Counted from the stretch's first letter, positions 26,438-37,381 are shown. The stretch: 64,000 nt of DNA from Elstera cyanobacteriorum (GCF_002251735.1 NZ_NOXS01000033.1:337846-401845), one strand, 5' to 3'. Notes: generated from the sequence alone by a model not told the origin. Made by a program: numbers and translations.

Positions 26438-27136
26438 ATGGCAGAAGAGGTCAAGCGCCGCGTCTATGGGCGGCGGTTCGGACGCAAGCTGCGCGACAGT
26501 CAGAAGGATCTTCTGGCCGATGTGCTGCCGAAAGTCCGGGTTCCGACGCTAACCCCCGGGACGGCGCTCGATCCTGCCAGCCTTTTTGCGGCCCCGAAGC
26601 GCGATTTCTGGCTGGAAATCGGCTTCGGCGGCGGCGAGCATTTGGCGTGGCAAGCGGGGCATCATCCCGATATCGGGATTATCGGCTGCGAACCTTTCTT
26701 GAACGGTGTTGTTTCCGCGCTGGGGCATCTGCATCGGCACGCGTTAGAGAATGCCCGCGTGTGGCCGGACGATGCCCGCCCGCTGATGGATGCGCTGCCC
26801 GATGCGTGCCTCGGGCGCGCCTTCATCCTATTCCCCGATCCCTGGCCGAAGAAGCGGCATAATAGCCGCCGCTTCGTCCAGAAAGAGAATCTCGATACGC
26901 TGGCCCGCCTGCTGCGGCCCGGCGCCGAACTGCGCATGGCCAGCGACGATACCGATTACGTCGCCTGGATGCTGGCAGAGACGACCCCCCATCCGGCTTT
27001 TGCATGGCTCGCCGAAGGGCCGACCGATTGGCGGGAGCGGCCGGAGGATTGGCCCGCGACGCGCTATGAAGAAAAGGCCCGCGCTAAGGGGATTAAGCCT
27101 AGTTTTCTGCGGTTCCGGCGTCGGGACGCGAATTAG
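26438..27136 (+). CDS. trmB: tRNA (guanine-N7-)-methyltransferase TrmB
   Basis: Methylates G46 in the variable loop of tRNAs (232 aa). KRRVYGRRFGRKLRDSQKDLL is the basic N-terminus. The SAM-binding motif I is WLEIGFGGGEHLAWQA, motif II is GCEPFLNGV, and the signature is ILFPDPWPKKRHNSRRFVQ. It immediately follows metK with no gap, so the SAM maker and SAM user are cotranscribed. The terminator lies about 75 bases downstream. Confidence 0.96.
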   Translation: MAEEVKRRVYGRRFGRKLRDSQKDLLADVLPKVRVPTLTPGTALDPASLFAAPKRDFWLEIGFGGGEHLAWQAGHHPDIGIIGCEPFLNGVVSALGHLHRHALENARVWPDDARPLMDALPDACLGRAFILFPDPWPKKRHNSRRFVQKENLDTLARLLRPGAELRMASDDTDYVAWMLAETTPHPAFAWLAEGPTDWRERPEDWPATRYEEKARAKGIKPSFLRFRRRDAN

Positions 27137-27210
27137 GACTTGCGGCGGAAGCGCAAAAGCGTAATATCCGCCGCACTCCCATAGCGGGTCGGTTGCAAAG
27201 CCGAGCCGGT

Positions 27211-27242
27211 AAAAAAAGGGTGGGCCTCTGGCCCACTTTTTT
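27211..27242 (+). terminator. Intrinsic terminator after trmB
   Basis: GTGGGCC (27220-27226), loop TCT, GGCCCAC (27230-27236) and six T, with seven A on the left side. Confidence 0.92.
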
Positions 27243-27311
27243 GTTTTGGGAAAAAGACTTTTCCGACTCTGGCCCAAGGTTTCCGATTTTGGGCTGGCCG
27301 AGGCAGGTGAG

Positions 27312-27839
27312 ATGCACGACGAAGACGAAATCGGCCCGGTCCATTCGGGCGTCGCCGCCAAAATCGAAGCGCTGGTTGATCCGGCGATCGAGGCGATGGG
27401 CTATGGACTGGTGCGGGTGCAATATACGGGCGGCCAACGCCCGACTCTTCAGATCATGGCCGAACGCCACGACGGCGTTCCCATGTCGGTGGATGATTGC
27501 GCCGAGATCAGCCGGGCCGTTTCGGCGCTGCTGGATGTCGAAGACCCGATTTCGGACGCGTATCACCTGGAAGTTAGCTCGCCGGGCATCGACCGGCCGC
27601 TGACGCGCAAGGCCGATTTCACCCGCTTTGCCGGGTTCGAAGTGCGGATCGATGCCGACCGGTTGATCGAAGGGCGCAAGCGCTTTCGCGGTCGCCTGTT
27701 GGGGATCGCCGAAAACGGCGTGGTGCGCGTGCGCGATGGGGAGACTGAGTTCCAGATTCCCTTCAACGCCATCGCCCGCGCCAAACTGATCCTGACTGAC
27801 GATTTGATGAAGGCGGGATCGGACGCACTGAAGAACTGA
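27312..27839 (+). CDS. rimP: Ribosome maturation factor RimP
   Basis: Small-subunit assembly factor (175 aa). The ATG at 27312 follows AGGTGAG; an earlier in-frame ATG at 27246 lies within the terminator tail and is unlikely. ALVDPAIEAMGYGLVRVQY starts the N-terminal domain; DDCAEISRAVSALLDVEDPISDAYHLEVSSPGIDRPL is the family signature; the C-terminal SH3-like domain ends FNAIARAKLILTDDL. It opens the rimP-nusA-ylxR-infB operon. Its leader has a possible hairpin GCCCAA/TTGGGC (27272-27294) ahead of the ribosome-binding site. Confidence 0.94.
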   Translation: MHDEDEIGPVHSGVAAKIEALVDPAIEAMGYGLVRVQYTGGQRPTLQIMAERHDGVPMSVDDCAEISRAVSALLDVEDPISDAYHLEVSSPGIDRPLTRKADFTRFAGFEVRIDADRLIEGRKRFRGRLLGIAENGVVRVRDGETEFQIPFNAIARAKLILTDDLMKAGSDALKN

Positions 27840-27923
27840 CCCCGGACGAGGTTTAACCCGCTCCCCGGGCGGTTTCGCCGGACCAAGGGGCTGCGACAAT
27901 GACGGACGAATGGAAGCAAGACC

Positions 27924-29432
27924 GTGTTAACCAGAATCGAACTGCTGCAAGTCGCTGATACTGTCGCCCGCGAAAAGGGCATCGACCGCGAAGAAGTTCT
28001 GGTGGCGATGGAACAGGCCATTCAGAAGGCGGGCCGGTCGAAGTACGGGATCGAACACGACATCCGCGCCGAAATCGACCGTGGATCGGGCGAAATCCGC
28101 CTGCGCCGTTTCCGGGAAGTTGTTGAAACCGTCGAGAATGAAGCGACGCAGATCAGCCTTGTGGAAGCCCAGGACCGCAACCCGGACGCTGAAATTGGCG
28201 ACTTTCTGACCGAACCGCTGCCGCCCATCGAATTTGGCCGCATTGCCGCCCAGACCGCGAAGCAGGTGATCGTGCAGCGCGTGCGCGACGCCGAACGCGA
28301 CCGGCAATTCAAGGAATTCAAGGACCGCGTTGGCGAAATCATCAATGGTGTGGTGAAGCGCGTCGAGTTCGGCAATGTCACGGTCGATCTGGGCCGGGCC
28401 GAATCGATCCTGCGCCGCGACGAGCTGCTGCCGCGCGAAACCTTTCGTCCCGGCGACCGTGTGCGCGCCTATATCTATGACGTGCGCCGCGAACAGCGGG
28501 GGCCGCAGATCTTCTTGTCGCGCACCCATCCGCAGTTCATGGCGAAACTGTTCAGCCAGGAAGTGCCGGAAGTCTACGACGGGATTATCGAAATCCGTGC
28601 CGTCGCCCGCGATCCGGGCAGCCGCGCCAAGATCGGTGTGCATTCGAATGATGCCAGCATCGATCCGGTTGGCGCCTGCGTCGGGATGCGCGGTAGCCGC
28701 GTACAGGCCGTTGTCGGCGAATTGCAGGGCGAAAAGATCGATATTATTCCTTGGTCGCCCGATCCTGCGACCTTCGTCGTCAATGCGCTGGCCCCAGCGG
28801 AAGTCGCCAAGGTCGTACTGGACGAAGAAGCCCATCGTATCGATGTGATCGTGCCGGACGATCAACTGTCGCTGGCCATTGGTCGCCGCGGTCAGAACGT
28901 CCGTCTCGCCTCTCAGCTTACCGGCTGGGATATCGACATTATGACGGAAAAGCAGGATTCGGAACGCCGTCAGGAAGATATCCGCGCCCGCTCGCAGCTC
29001 TTCATCGAAGCGCTGGATGTCGATGAACTCATCGCCCACCTGCTGGTTGGCGAAGGCTTTAGCACGCTCGAGGAAATTGTCGGGGTGCCGACCGAAGAAC
29101 TCGCCGCGATTGAAGGCTTCGATGATGATATCGCCGAAGAACTTCAAGCCCGCGCCGCCGCCTATATCGAACAGCGCGATGCCGCCTTCGAAGAACAGCG
29201 CAAGACCTTGGGCGTTGCCGATGACGTGGCGGCCCTGCCGGGCATCACGCCGGGCCTGCTGGTGAAGCTGGGCGAAAAGGGTCTGAAAACCCTCGACGAT
29301 GTGGCCGATCTTGCGTCCGACGAACTGCTCGAAATCGCGGGCAGCGATGCCGGGCTGGATGAGGCGCAGGCGAACGACATTATTATGGCGGCCCGCGCCC
29401 ATTGGTTCGCGGACGAAGGGTCGGAGGCCTAA
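27924..29432 (+). CDS. nusA: Transcription termination/antitermination factor NusA
   Basis: Binds RNA polymerase and nascent RNA (502 aa). The start is GTG at 27924 (MLTRIELLQVADTVAREKGIDREEVLVAMEQAIQKA). Domains in order: the polymerase-binding N-terminal domain to about residue 130, an S1 domain (VKRVEFGNVTVDLGRAE), two KH domains (VGACVGMRGSRVQAVVGELQGEKIDII and LAIGRRGQNVRLASQLTGWDIDIM), and C-terminal acidic helix-hairpin-helix repeats (GFSTLEEIVGVPTEELAAIEGFDDDIAEELQ and GEKGLKTLDDVADLASDELLEI). The last part is usual in proteobacteria. Confidence 0.97.
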   Translation: MLTRIELLQVADTVAREKGIDREEVLVAMEQAIQKAGRSKYGIEHDIRAEIDRGSGEIRLRRFREVVETVENEATQISLVEAQDRNPDAEIGDFLTEPLPPIEFGRIAAQTAKQVIVQRVRDAERDRQFKEFKDRVGEIINGVVKRVEFGNVTVDLGRAESILRRDELLPRETFRPGDRVRAYIYDVRREQRGPQIFLSRTHPQFMAKLFSQEVPEVYDGIIEIRAVARDPGSRAKIGVHSNDASIDPVGACVGMRGSRVQAVVGELQGEKIDIIPWSPDPATFVVNALAPAEVAKVVLDEEAHRIDVIVPDDQLSLAIGRRGQNVRLASQLTGWDIDIMTEKQDSERRQEDIRARSQLFIEALDVDELIAHLLVGEGFSTLEEIVGVPTEELAAIEGFDDDIAEELQARAAAYIEQRDAAFEEQRKTLGVADDVAALPGITPGLLVKLGEKGLKTLDDVADLASDELLEIAGSDAGLDEAQANDIIMAARAHWFADEGSEA

Positions 29433-29437
29433 GACAC

Positions 29438-30094
29438 GTGGCGCCGGAAGAGGTTCTTGGGGAAGCCGACGACGCTTTCCCCGACCACGGTCCGGCGCGG
29501 CGCTGCGTTGCCACGTTTGCGGTGCTGCCAAAGGCAGAATTGCTGCGCTGTGTGGTGGCGCCGGATGGAAGTTTGGTTCCCGATCTCGACGGTAAGCTGC
29601 CGGGGCGGGGGTTGTATGTAACGCCCGACCGGGCGGCGATTGAAACGGCGCTGAAGAAGCGTGCGTTCGCTAAGGCGGCCAAGCGTTCCGTGCAGGTGCC
29701 GGATGACTGGGCCGACCGCTTGGCGGGCTTGATTGCTGTCCGGTGCGGTAGTTTATTGGGCCTCGCGCGTCGGGCCGGTCAGGCGGTCATCGGCTATGAT
29801 CAAGCGGAAAGCTGGATCAGGGCCGGGCGGGCTGCGCTGCTGGTGCAGGCGTGTGATGCGGCCGCCGGGGGGCGGTCGAAACTTTCTTCCCTGTTTGCCG
29901 CCGCACGCGCGCAGTCAGGGCGGCCGTCCCGGCCGGAGAACCCGGGGCGGGAATGGTCCTTGCTGACGGCGGCGGAATTGGCCGCGCCGTTCGGTCGGGA
30001 TCATCTGGTGCATGTCGCACTCTCCTCGGGGGGATTAGCGCTGCGCCTTGATGCGGAATTTGCGCGGCTTTCTCGGTTGCGCGCGGATGGGTAA
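29438..30094 (+). CDS. YlxR (DUF448) RNA-binding protein fused to an L7Ae-like domain
   Basis: Small nucleic-acid-binding protein (218 aa). The GTG at 29438 follows GGAGG (29423-29427) at 10 bases. [41 protein letters not shown] is the YlxR domain with its GRGLYV signature. The second half ([39 protein letters not shown]) is the ribosomal L7Ae/L30e-like fold, and the remaining tail is variable. The gene lies between nusA and infB as in many bacteria, where YlxR has been linked to transcription control and RNase P. Fusion to L7Ae is common in alphaproteobacteria. Confidence 0.9.
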   Translation: MAPEEVLGEADDAFPDHGPARRCVATFAVLPKAELLRCVVAPDGSLVPDLDGKLPGRGLYVTPDRAAIETALKKRAFAKAAKRSVQVPDDWADRLAGLIAVRCGSLLGLARRAGQAVIGYDQAESWIRAGRAALLVQACDAAAGGRSKLSSLFAAARAQSGRPSRPENPGREWSLLTAAELAAPFGRDHLVHVALSSGGLALRLDAEFARLSRLRADG

Positions 30095-30114
30095 GAGCAG
30101 GAAGTCGCAAGAGC

Positions 30115-33100
30115 ATGACGAACGAGAACGAGCAGAACGGTAAGAAACCCCTGACGTTGAGCAGGGGGAAGCTCGAGCTCAAGAAGCCGGTCGAAACCCA
30201 GCAGGTGCGTCAGAGCTTCTCGCACGGGCGGTCGAAAACGGTGCAGGTCGAGGTGAAGAAGAAGCGGGTGCATAGCGATGCCCCCGAGGCTGCCGCCGCG
30301 CCCGCCGCTGCTGCCCCCGCCCCGGCTGCGGTCGCCGCCGCCCTATCGGCAACCCCGCCTGCGCCCGCGCCGCTGAAGCCGGTTGTGCCGCCGGTTGCCG
30401 TCGAAGCGCCGAAGCCCGCGCCGGTCGTGGTCGAAGCGCCCACGCCTGTTGCGCCGGAACCGGCTCCAGTCCCGGTGCCGACCCCCGCGGTCGAAGCGCC
30501 GAAGGTCGAGGTGCCGCCGGTCACGGTTCAGGCCGGTCCGGCAACGGGGACGGTTCCCCTGGGGACGGCCTCGCGCCCGGCGGCTACGGCGGCGGCTGCC
30601 GCTGCGGCCCCAGCCCCGGTTGTCGCCCCGGTCGCCGCGCCTGCGGCGCGCCCGACCCCGGTGCCGCCGGCCTCGGTCGCCCCGGATCGCATGGGCAATC
30701 GCGGCGGTCGCGTCGTAACGCCGCCGCAGAAGGTGGCACCGCCGCCGCAGCAACGCCCGGCAGCCGGTGGATCGAACAATAATCAAGGCAATCGCCGTCC
30801 GCAGGCCCTGCGCACGCTGACCGAGGAAGAACGCGCCCATCGGTTGCGCGTGCTTCAGGAAGCGCAGAAGCGCGCCGAGGAAGACGCGAAGCGCGCCGCT
30901 GAGGAAGCCGTGCGCCGCGCCGCCGAGGAAGTTGAGCGCCAGAAGCGCGAGGCCGAAGAAGCGGTCATCCGCGCTGCCGAAGAAGAGGTGCGCAAAAAGC
31001 GCGAGGCCGAAGAGGCTGTCGTGCGCGCCGAACAGGACGCCCGCCGCAAGGTGGAACAGGAAGAAGCCGCCCGCCGGGCCGCCGCCAATCCGGCGCCGGG
31101 TGGGGTGGTGCGCGAAGGGGCGGTGAACCGCGTCGCGATTCCGACGACGATCCCGACCGGCGCGCGCACCGATGATGACGAGGATGGCGCTAGCCGCAAC
31201 CGCCGGAGTGGCGGGGGCGGGGCAGCACCGGGCGGGGCGAAGCGCCCGGCCCCGGCAGCGCCGCGCCGTGGGGCGGGCGATGATCGCCGCCGCGGTGGGA
31301 AGATCACCGTCAATCAAGCCCTCGACTCCGGTGATCAAAGCCGCATGCGGTCGATGGCGTCGATGCGCCGTGCCCGTGAAAAAGAGCGGCTCCGCATGTT
31401 GCAGCGCCAACAGGATAAGGTGCTGCGCGAAGTGATTATTCCCGATGCGATTACGGTTCAGGAACTGGCATCCCGCATGGCCGAACGCGGCGGCGAGGTG
31501 ATCAAGGCCCTGATGCGTATGGGCGTGATGGCGACGATCAACCAGACCATCGACGGCGATACGGCCGAACTGATCGTGCAGGAATTCGGCCATACGCCGA
31601 AGCGCGCTTCGGACAGCGACGTCGAAATCGGTCTGCGCGGCGAAGAGGATCGGGCGGAAGAATTGCTGCCACGTGCCCCGGTCGTCACCGTCATGGGTCA
31701 CGTCGATCACGGCAAAACCTCGCTGCTCGATGCGCTGCGCTCCACCGATGTGGCGGGCCGCGAAGCGGGCGGGATCACGCAGCATATCGGCGCCTACCAG
31801 GTGAAGCTGGAAAGCGGTGCGCAGATCACCTTCATCGATACGCCGGGCCACGAAGCTTTCACCGAAATGCGGGCGCGCGGCGCCAATGTCACCGACATTG
31901 TCGTGTTGGTGGTCGCGGCGGATGACGGCATCATGCCGCAGACCGTCGAAGCCATCCAGCACGCCAAGGCGGCGAATGTGCCGATCGTTGTGGCGATCAA
32001 TAAGATCGATAAGCCCGCTGCCAATGTGGCGAAGGTGCATAACGAGCTGTTGGCGCATGAGTTGGTTGTCGAAGCGCTGGGTGGTGATGTTATCGCCATC
32101 GAAGTGTCGGCCAAGGCGCGCACCAATCTCGATAAGCTCGAAGAAGCCATCCTGCTCCAGGCCGAAATCCTGGAATTGACGGCAAACCCGAACCGCCCGG
32201 CGGAAGGCATCATCGTCGAAGCCAAGCTGGATCGCGGTCGGGGCTCGGTGGCCACCTGCTTGATCCAGCGCGGCACGCTGCGCGTCGGCGATATCTTCGT
32301 CGCCGGGTCGGAATGGGGCCGCGTCCGCGCTCTCGTCAACGACAAGGGCGAACAGGTCCGCGAAGCCGGGCCGTCGGTGCCGGTCGAAGTTCTGGGTCTG
32401 CAAGGCACGCCGATGGCGGGCGACGAAATGGTCGTGGTCGATTCGGAAGCCCGCGCCCGTGATGTTGTGCAGTACCGCCAGCAGCGCCGCCGCGATGCGG
32501 AAGCCAAGCGCGGTGTGCGCGGCACGGTCGAACAGATGCTGTCGCAGATTGCCGCTGGCGAAGCCAAGGAACTGCCGCTGGTCATCAAGTCGGACGTGCA
32601 AGGCTCGCTGGAAGCGATCATCGCTTCGATCAGCCGCCTGTCCACCGACGAAGTGGCGACGCGCATTCTGTCGTCGGGCGTCGGCGCGATTTCGGAAAGC
32701 GATGTGACGCTGGCCCGGGCTTCCGGCGCCATGATCATCGCCTTCAACGTCCGCGCCAATGCCCAGGCCCGCGAAATGGCCCGCCGCGATGGGGTGGATA
32801 TCCGCTATTATTCGATCATCTACAATGTGGTCGATGACGTGAAGGCGGCCCTGTCGGGCATGCTGGCGCCGGAAATGCGCGAAAACTTCCTGGGCTATGC
32901 CGAAATCCGCGAGGTGTTCAACACCTCCAAGGTTGGCAATGTCGCGGGCTGTATGGTCACCGAAGGTCTGGTCAAGCGCGGCAACAAGGTTCGCCTGCTG
33001 CGCGACAATGTGGTGATCCACGAAGGCACGCTGAAGACGCTGCGTCGCTTCAAGGACGAAGTGAAGGAAGTGAAGTCCGGCTTCGAATGCGGTATGGCCT

Positions 33101-33177
33101 TCGAAAACTACAACGACATCAAAGTGGGCGACGTGATCGAATGTTTCGAGATCGTCGAAGAAGCCCGCTCGCTGTAA
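30115..33177 (+). CDS. infB: Translation initiation factor IF-2
   Basis: GTPase that loads initiator tRNA on the 30S subunit (1020 aa, on the long side). The first 250 residues are Ala/Pro-rich low complexity. A charged coiled coil follows ([21 protein letters not shown] to about residue 325), then the IF2_N domain ([25 protein letters not shown]). The G domain has GHVDHGKT (about residue 527), DTPGHEAF (about 576) and NKID (about 629), and domains II-IV end at [11 protein letters not shown]. It is the last gene before a strong terminator; rbfA and truB, often next, are absent here. Confidence 0.97.
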   Translation: MTNENEQNGKKPLTLSRGKLELKKPVETQQVRQSFSHGRSKTVQVEVKKKRVHSDAPEAAAAPAAAAPAPAAVAAALSATPPAPAPLKPVVPPVAVEAPKPAPVVVEAPTPVAPEPAPVPVPTPAVEAPKVEVPPVTVQAGPATGTVPLGTASRPAATAAAAAAAPAPVVAPVAAPAARPTPVPPASVAPDRMGNRGGRVVTPPQKVAPPPQQRPAAGGSNNNQGNRRPQALRTLTEEERAHRLRVLQEAQKRAEEDAKRAAEEAVRRAAEEVERQKREAEEAVIRAAEEEVRKKREAEEAVVRAEQDARRKVEQEEAARRAAANPAPGGVVREGAVNRVAIPTTIPTGARTDDDEDGASRNRRSGGGGAAPGGAKRPAPAAPRRGAGDDRRRGGKITVNQALDSGDQSRMRSMASMRRAREKERLRMLQRQQDKVLREVIIPDAITVQELASRMAERGGEVIKALMRMGVMATINQTIDGDTAELIVQEFGHTPKRASDSDVEIGLRGEEDRAEELLPRAPVVTVMGHVDHGKTSLLDALRSTDVAGREAGGITQHIGAYQVKLESGAQITFIDTPGHEAFTEMRARGANVTDIVVLVVAADDGIMPQTVEAIQHAKAANVPIVVAINKIDKPAANVAKVHNELLAHELVVEALGGDVIAIEVSAKARTNLDKLEEAILLQAEILELTANPNRPAEGIIVEAKLDRGRGSVATCLIQRGTLRVGDIFVAGSEWGRVRALVNDKGEQVREAGPSVPVEVLGLQGTPMAGDEMVVVDSEARARDVVQYRQQRRRDAEAKRGVRGTVEQMLSQIAAGEAKELPLVIKSDVQGSLEAIIASISRLSTDEVATRILSSGVGAISESDVTLARASGAMIIAFNVRANAQAREMARRDGVDIRYYSIIYNVVDDVKAALSGMLAPEMRENFLGYAEIREVFNTSKVGNVAGCMVTEGLVKRGNKVRLLRDNVVIHEGTLKTLRRFKDEVKEVKSGFECGMAFENYNDIKVGDVIECFEIVEEARSL

Positions 33178-33200
33178 TCCGCAGTTTACAGCACTGCATC

Positions 33201-33228
33201 AAGGGGAGGCGAAAGCCTCCCCTTTTTT
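33201..33228 (+). terminator. Intrinsic terminator of the infB operon
   Basis: Ten-base arms AAGGGGAGGC (33201-33210) and GCCTCCCCTT (33214-33223, following a GAA loop start) close a GAAA-type loop, followed by a T run to 33228. Confidence 0.93.
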
Positions 33229-33473
33229 CATGGGTTGCATATGAAAGCGGCAATTTGATCCGTATCGCCGGAAATATCTAAAAATTAGCAAAAATAAACT
33301 TGAAAAATTGCTTCTCGAAAGTTTGACTATCTGGTCAAAAACTGGGAGACGCTTTTGCATGGCTTAGCGCCGGAGGAGTTGGCGCGACCATTGCATCGCA
33401 TCGCAGTCGGGACGTTTTCCGACTGTCACGGGGCGACAGTTTCCTCGGACCACCCGGCAAGAGGAGCAAGGCG

Positions 33474-35153
33474 ATGAAAATTGGGCAGAAGGTCGTCGGC
33501 GTCGTTATTTTTCTATGCATTCTTATCGGCGGCATGGTTGCGCTTGCGGTCGCGACGCTGCGCGATGCTACCGACCGGTTCGAAATTGTCTCGCAGGCAA
33601 CGCAGCAGGTCTATTCGGCGGGCCGGGCGACCTCGCATCTTCTGTCCTTTGCGCGCACGGTCGAATATATGCCGCTCGATATTAATAGCGGCGACCGGGC
33701 GGCCATCGAAGCGGCGGCGACCGACGAATTGGGGCGCCTGCGCGAACGGTTGGAACAGCTCGAACGTAACGGCGCGGGCGACGAGGATTTGACCACCGTG
33801 AAAGAGTTTCGCGAACGCTTGGCAGGTTATGAGCAAGCCTACCTAGCCATCGTTACGCTAACGAAGGACGGGGCTGCCGAGGGCCGCACCAAAGCGCAGG
33901 AGGATGTGTTGGCGCAGCGGCGCACCGTGGCGGCCCTGCGACGCAAGCTGATTGAGATCGAAGATCGCAACAGCAAGATCGTCAATGCCTCGAAAAGCGA
34001 TTTCCGCTTGTCTGCCGATCAGTCGGATAAAGCGTTGAAGGGCTTCGGAATTGCGGGGATCGTTCTAGGCCTGCTGGGGTCGCTGCTGGTTGCCCGGCGC
34101 GGCATTACCGGCCCGTTGGCCCGGATTACCGAAGCGATGGGCCGGGTAGCGAATGGCGATTTGGCGCTAGAAGTGCCGGGCCGCACGCGGCGGGACGAGC
34201 TTGGGCGGCTGGCTGAAGCGTTGGATCGGTTCAAGGCCCAGGCGGAAGCCAATCTGCGCCTTGAAGCCGAACGCCGGGCGGCAGAACAAGCGGCTGCCGA
34301 AGCCAAGCGCGAAGCAATGCTAACCCTGGCGCAGCAGTTTGAAACCAGCATCGGCGCATTGGTGACTGAAACGCTCGAAGCCTCCGAAGGCTTGGGGCAA
34401 CGGGCGCAGATTCTGTCGGTCACGGCGGAAGCGGCGGCGCGGCAGGCCTCCGAAGCGGCCTCGGCTGCCGACCAGACCACCAGCAATGTGCAGACAGTTG
34501 CCAGCGCGACCGAAGAGCTGAGTTCGTCGATTTCCGAAATCACCCGTCAGGCGGGCCAGTCGGTCGAATTGGCGGAAGAAGGGGTAGAAGCCGCAACGGC
34601 GACCAGTTCCACCATCGGGATTCTGGCCGAAAACACGCAGCGGATCGGGAATGTGGTGCGGCTGATCCAGGAGATCGCCGAACAGACCAATCTTCTTGCG
34701 CTGAATGCCACTATCGAGGCGGCACGGGCGGGCGATGCCGGGCGCGGGTTTGCCGTGGTTGCGGGCGAGGTTAAGAATCTGGCCAGTCAAACGGCGCGGG
34801 CGACGGCGGAAATCCAAGCGCAGATCGCCGCAATCCAGGCCGAAACCGGCTCGGCGGTCGCGATGGTCACGCGGATTTCCGATGTCATCCGCCGCATGAA
34901 CGATCTCAGTACCTCGGTGGCGGCGGCCGTTGGTCAGCAGGGGGCGGCCACTGGTGAGATCGCACGCAATGTGCAGGAGGCAGCAGCGGGGACCGACGTG
35001 GTCACCGCAAACGTCAATCGCATGCATGGGGCGGCCAATGATACCGGCTCGGCGGCCTTAGCGGTCAATTCGGCAGCAGAAGGGCTGAACCGCACGGCTT
35101 CTGACCTGAATGCCGCCGTTGCGGCCTTCTTATCCTCCATTCGGGCGGCGTAA
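33474..35153 (+). CDS. Methyl-accepting chemotaxis protein (first tandem copy)
   Basis: Transmembrane chemoreceptor (559 aa). An N-terminal membrane helix ([21 protein letters not shown]) is followed by a periplasmic helical sensor (residues 35-180, Arg/Glu-rich with [15 protein letters not shown]), a second membrane helix ([20 protein letters not shown]), and a HAMP domain ([24 protein letters not shown]). The signalling domain has the CheA/CheW-contacting tip [37 protein letters not shown]. There is no C-terminal CheR-docking pentapeptide. The ligand is unknown. A very similar receptor follows, and both begin MKIG. Confidence 0.93.
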   Translation: MKIGQKVVGVVIFLCILIGGMVALAVATLRDATDRFEIVSQATQQVYSAGRATSHLLSFARTVEYMPLDINSGDRAAIEAAATDELGRLRERLEQLERNGAGDEDLTTVKEFRERLAGYEQAYLAIVTLTKDGAAEGRTKAQEDVLAQRRTVAALRRKLIEIEDRNSKIVNASKSDFRLSADQSDKALKGFGIAGIVLGLLGSLLVARRGITGPLARITEAMGRVANGDLALEVPGRTRRDELGRLAEALDRFKAQAEANLRLEAERRAAEQAAAEAKREAMLTLAQQFETSIGALVTETLEASEGLGQRAQILSVTAEAAARQASEAASAADQTTSNVQTVASATEELSSSISEITRQAGQSVELAEEGVEAATATSSTIGILAENTQRIGNVVRLIQEIAEQTNLLALNATIEAARAGDAGRGFAVVAGEVKNLASQTARATAEIQAQIAAIQAETGSAVAMVTRISDVIRRMNDLSTSVAAAVGQQGAATGEIARNVQEAAAGTDVVTANVNRMHGAANDTGSAALAVNSAAEGLNRTASDLNAAVAAFLSSIRAA

Positions 35154-35186
35154 CACGCGGGGGCGGGATCGTCGTGCTTCATTACA

Positions 35187-35211
35187 ACGGCCCCACCAGG
35201 GGCCGTTTTTT
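35187..35211 (+). terminator. Intrinsic terminator after the first chemoreceptor
   Basis: ACGGCCCC (35187-35194), loop ACCA, GGGGCCGT (35199-35206), then a T run. It means the two receptor genes are separate transcripts. Confidence 0.92.
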
Positions 35212-35564
35212 ATTGGTTGGGAAATGGGCATCGCTACGAGATTCGAAATAAATTAAGTGTATGAAATTAAAAGAAAAAACATGATTTTCAAAAAACTTAT
35301 CTATACAAAATGCACAGTTTTCCGATAGTTCGAGCCGATTTTTATATGGTGATTTTGTGTGTGTAAAAAAATAGTCACAGAAAACAGATATAAAAAACCG
35401 ACGTCTCCAAAAAAATAGAAATGATCCTTCGTGCGGAAAGGTGTTTCGTATCAATATATTACTTTAAACAGAAAAATTATGGAAATTTTAAGCGAATTCC
35501 GCCTAGCGTCGAGGCTGAAGAGGGCGCTCTACCATCGTATTCGTCCGAGAAGGAATCATCGGCC
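35212..35564. other. AT-rich intergenic stretch between the two chemoreceptor genes
   Basis: About 350 bases with clearly lower GC than the surroundings, holding long A and T runs (35215-35500). A 90-codon minus-strand frame (35182-35454) is Phe/Lys-rich and starts in the terminator; it looks like a product of the base composition. The stretch probably carries the promoter of the second receptor. I see no RNA gene or clear repeat. Confidence 0.6.
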
Positions 35565-37244
35565 ATGAAGATCGGTCACAAAATCCTGTGCCTTGTTGTG
35601 TTTCTCTGCCTCTTGGTCGCCGGGATGGTCGGTCTGTCGCGCTATATTTCGCACGAAGGCCGGACGTTGTTTGAAACGGAAACGGCGGCGGTGGAGCAGT
35701 TGCACGCGGCGGGTCGGGCGACGGCTAATCTTCTGTCCTTTGTTCGGGCCGTGGAATTCATGCCGCTCGACCTCATCTCCTCTGACCGCAAGGCCATCGA
35801 AGCCACGGCGGCGGATGAGTTGCGGCGCTTGCGCGTCCGGCTCGATCAATTGGAAAAAGGCGCGGCAGTCCAAGCCGACCGCACCGATGTTGCAACCTTT
35901 CGCACCCAGTTGGCCGACTATGAAAAAACCTACCTAGCCATTCAGGCGATGACCCACGATGGCGCCGCCGCAGGCCGGGCGAAGGCGGAGGCCGAGGCTT
36001 TTGCCCAAATGAAAGCGATTGAGGGGTTGCGCCAAATCCTGCGCAATATCGAACAGCGCAGTTCCGACCGGGTTGTCGAAGCGGCGAAGGATTTTCGTGA
36101 ACATGCTGATGGGTCCGACCGCAATGGTCTGATCTTGGGCGGCCTGGGAATCCTGCTGGGGTTGGGCGGTTCGCTGCTCGTCGCACGGCGCGGAATTACC
36201 GGCCCGCTCGACCGGATTACGGCGGCGATGGGCAAGGTCGCGGCGGGGGACATCGAGACCGCCGTGCCGGGGGTCGGGCGACGGGATGAACTGGGGCGTC
36301 TCGCGGGCGCACTGGAGCAGTTTAAGCAGCAAGCCGCCGCGAATCGCCAATTGGAAGCCGACCGCCAAGATGCCGACCGCCGGGCGGCTGCCGATAAGCG
36401 CGCGGCAATGCTCGATCTCGCCAGCCAGTTCGAAGCCAGTATCGGTGGCCTTGTCCAGGCGACGCTGGCGGCGGCGTCGGGCCTTGGCGAACGGGCGGCG
36501 GCTTTGCAGGTTACGGCGTCGCGCACGCTTGGCCAGGCTTCGGCGGCGGCCTCGGCAGCAGGGCAGACGGCAGGCAATGTGCAAACCGTTGCCTCGGCGA
36601 CCGAGGAGCTGACGAGTTCCATTCAGGAAATCACCCGGCAGACCAGCCTGTCCGTTACCATCGCGGGCGAGGGAGAAACGGCGGCGGCGGCGACCACGGC
36701 CACCATCGGCGATTTGGCGCAGGCGACGGCGCAGATTGGCGATGTCGTGCGGCTGATCACCGAGATCGCGTCTCAGACCAATCTCTTGGCGCTCAATGCC
36801 ACCATCGAGGCGGCCCGGGCAGGGGAAGCCGGGAAAGGCTTTGCTGTGGTCGCGTCGGAAGTCAAAAGGCTCGCCAATCAGACCGCGCGGGCGACGGAGG
36901 AAATCCAGGGCCAGATCGCCGCGATCCAGGCACAGACCGATGCGGCGGTTAGCCGGGTCGATGCGGTGGGGACGGTGATCCGCCGGATGAGCGAGCTGAG
37001 CACGACCGTTGCCGCCGCCGTCGGCCAGCAGGGCGCGGCGACGGGGGAAATCGCCCGCAATGTTCAGGAAGCCGCTCAGGGGACCGATGTGGTCAGCGGT
37101 TCGGTGGAAACCATGCAAGCGACCGCTGCGGAAACCGGCGCGGCGGCCGATGCGGTGAGCACGGCGGCAGCCGGTTTGACCCAGACGGCCGAGGGGCTGC
37201 ATCGCGCCGTGGCGGCGTTCCTGGGAACTCTACGGGCTGCCTGA
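35565..37244 (+). CDS. Methyl-accepting chemotaxis protein (second tandem copy)
   Basis: Paralogue of the preceding receptor with the same length (559 aa). The ATG at 35565 ([25 protein letters not shown]) follows AAGGA; a 48-residue in-frame extension upstream is in AT-rich DNA and is rejected. The sensor shares [43 protein letters not shown] with copy one. HAMP is [24 protein letters not shown], and the signalling tip is [37 protein letters not shown]. The periplasmic parts differ more than the cytoplasmic ones, as expected if they sense different ligands. Confidence 0.93.
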   Translation: MKIGHKILCLVVFLCLLVAGMVGLSRYISHEGRTLFETETAAVEQLHAAGRATANLLSFVRAVEFMPLDLISSDRKAIEATAADELRRLRVRLDQLEKGAAVQADRTDVATFRTQLADYEKTYLAIQAMTHDGAAAGRAKAEAEAFAQMKAIEGLRQILRNIEQRSSDRVVEAAKDFREHADGSDRNGLILGGLGILLGLGGSLLVARRGITGPLDRITAAMGKVAAGDIETAVPGVGRRDELGRLAGALEQFKQQAAANRQLEADRQDADRRAAADKRAAMLDLASQFEASIGGLVQATLAAASGLGERAAALQVTASRTLGQASAAASAAGQTAGNVQTVASATEELTSSIQEITRQTSLSVTIAGEGETAAAATTATIGDLAQATAQIGDVVRLITEIASQTNLLALNATIEAARAGEAGKGFAVVASEVKRLANQTARATEEIQGQIAAIQAQTDAAVSRVDAVGTVIRRMSELSTTVAAAVGQQGAATGEIARNVQEAAQGTDVVSGSVETMQATAAETGAAADAVSTAAAGLTQTAEGLHRAVAAFLGTLRAA

Positions 37245-37275
37245 TGAGGAAAAGATCAGTCCTGTGAAAGCCTTA

Positions 37276-37305
37276 GTCGCCGGTGTTAATTTTTTCACCG
37301 GCGAC
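37276..37305. promoter_or_regulatory. Perfect inverted repeat with T-rich spacer before the S-layer-like gene
   Basis: GTCGCCGGTG (37276-37285) and CACCGGCGAC (37296-37305) are perfect 10-base arms around TTAATTTTTT. The T run lies in the loop rather than after the stem, so it is not a textbook terminator. It may end the receptor transcript or act as an operator or leader element for the gene at 37382. Confidence 0.5.
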
Positions 37306-37381
37306 GCCGCTTTTCCCACTCTGCGCGCTAGCTCTGTCATACTTCTTGTGATACAGAAGCTTCATCACGTAGGAGGCTGAC

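Noticed and set aside
27927-29531. 534-codon frame antisense to nusA and ylxR
   Set aside because: Same cause: a shadow of GC-rich coding sequence, without a start signal or recognisable motif.
30343-33021. 892-codon frame antisense to infB
   Set aside because: Long antisense frames are common in GC-rich genes; this one is His/Arg-rich with no domain and mirrors infB codon bias.
35182-35454. 90-codon Phe/Lys-rich minus-strand frame in the AT-rich spacer
   Set aside because: It begins inside a terminator, has no Shine-Dalgarno and reflects base composition.
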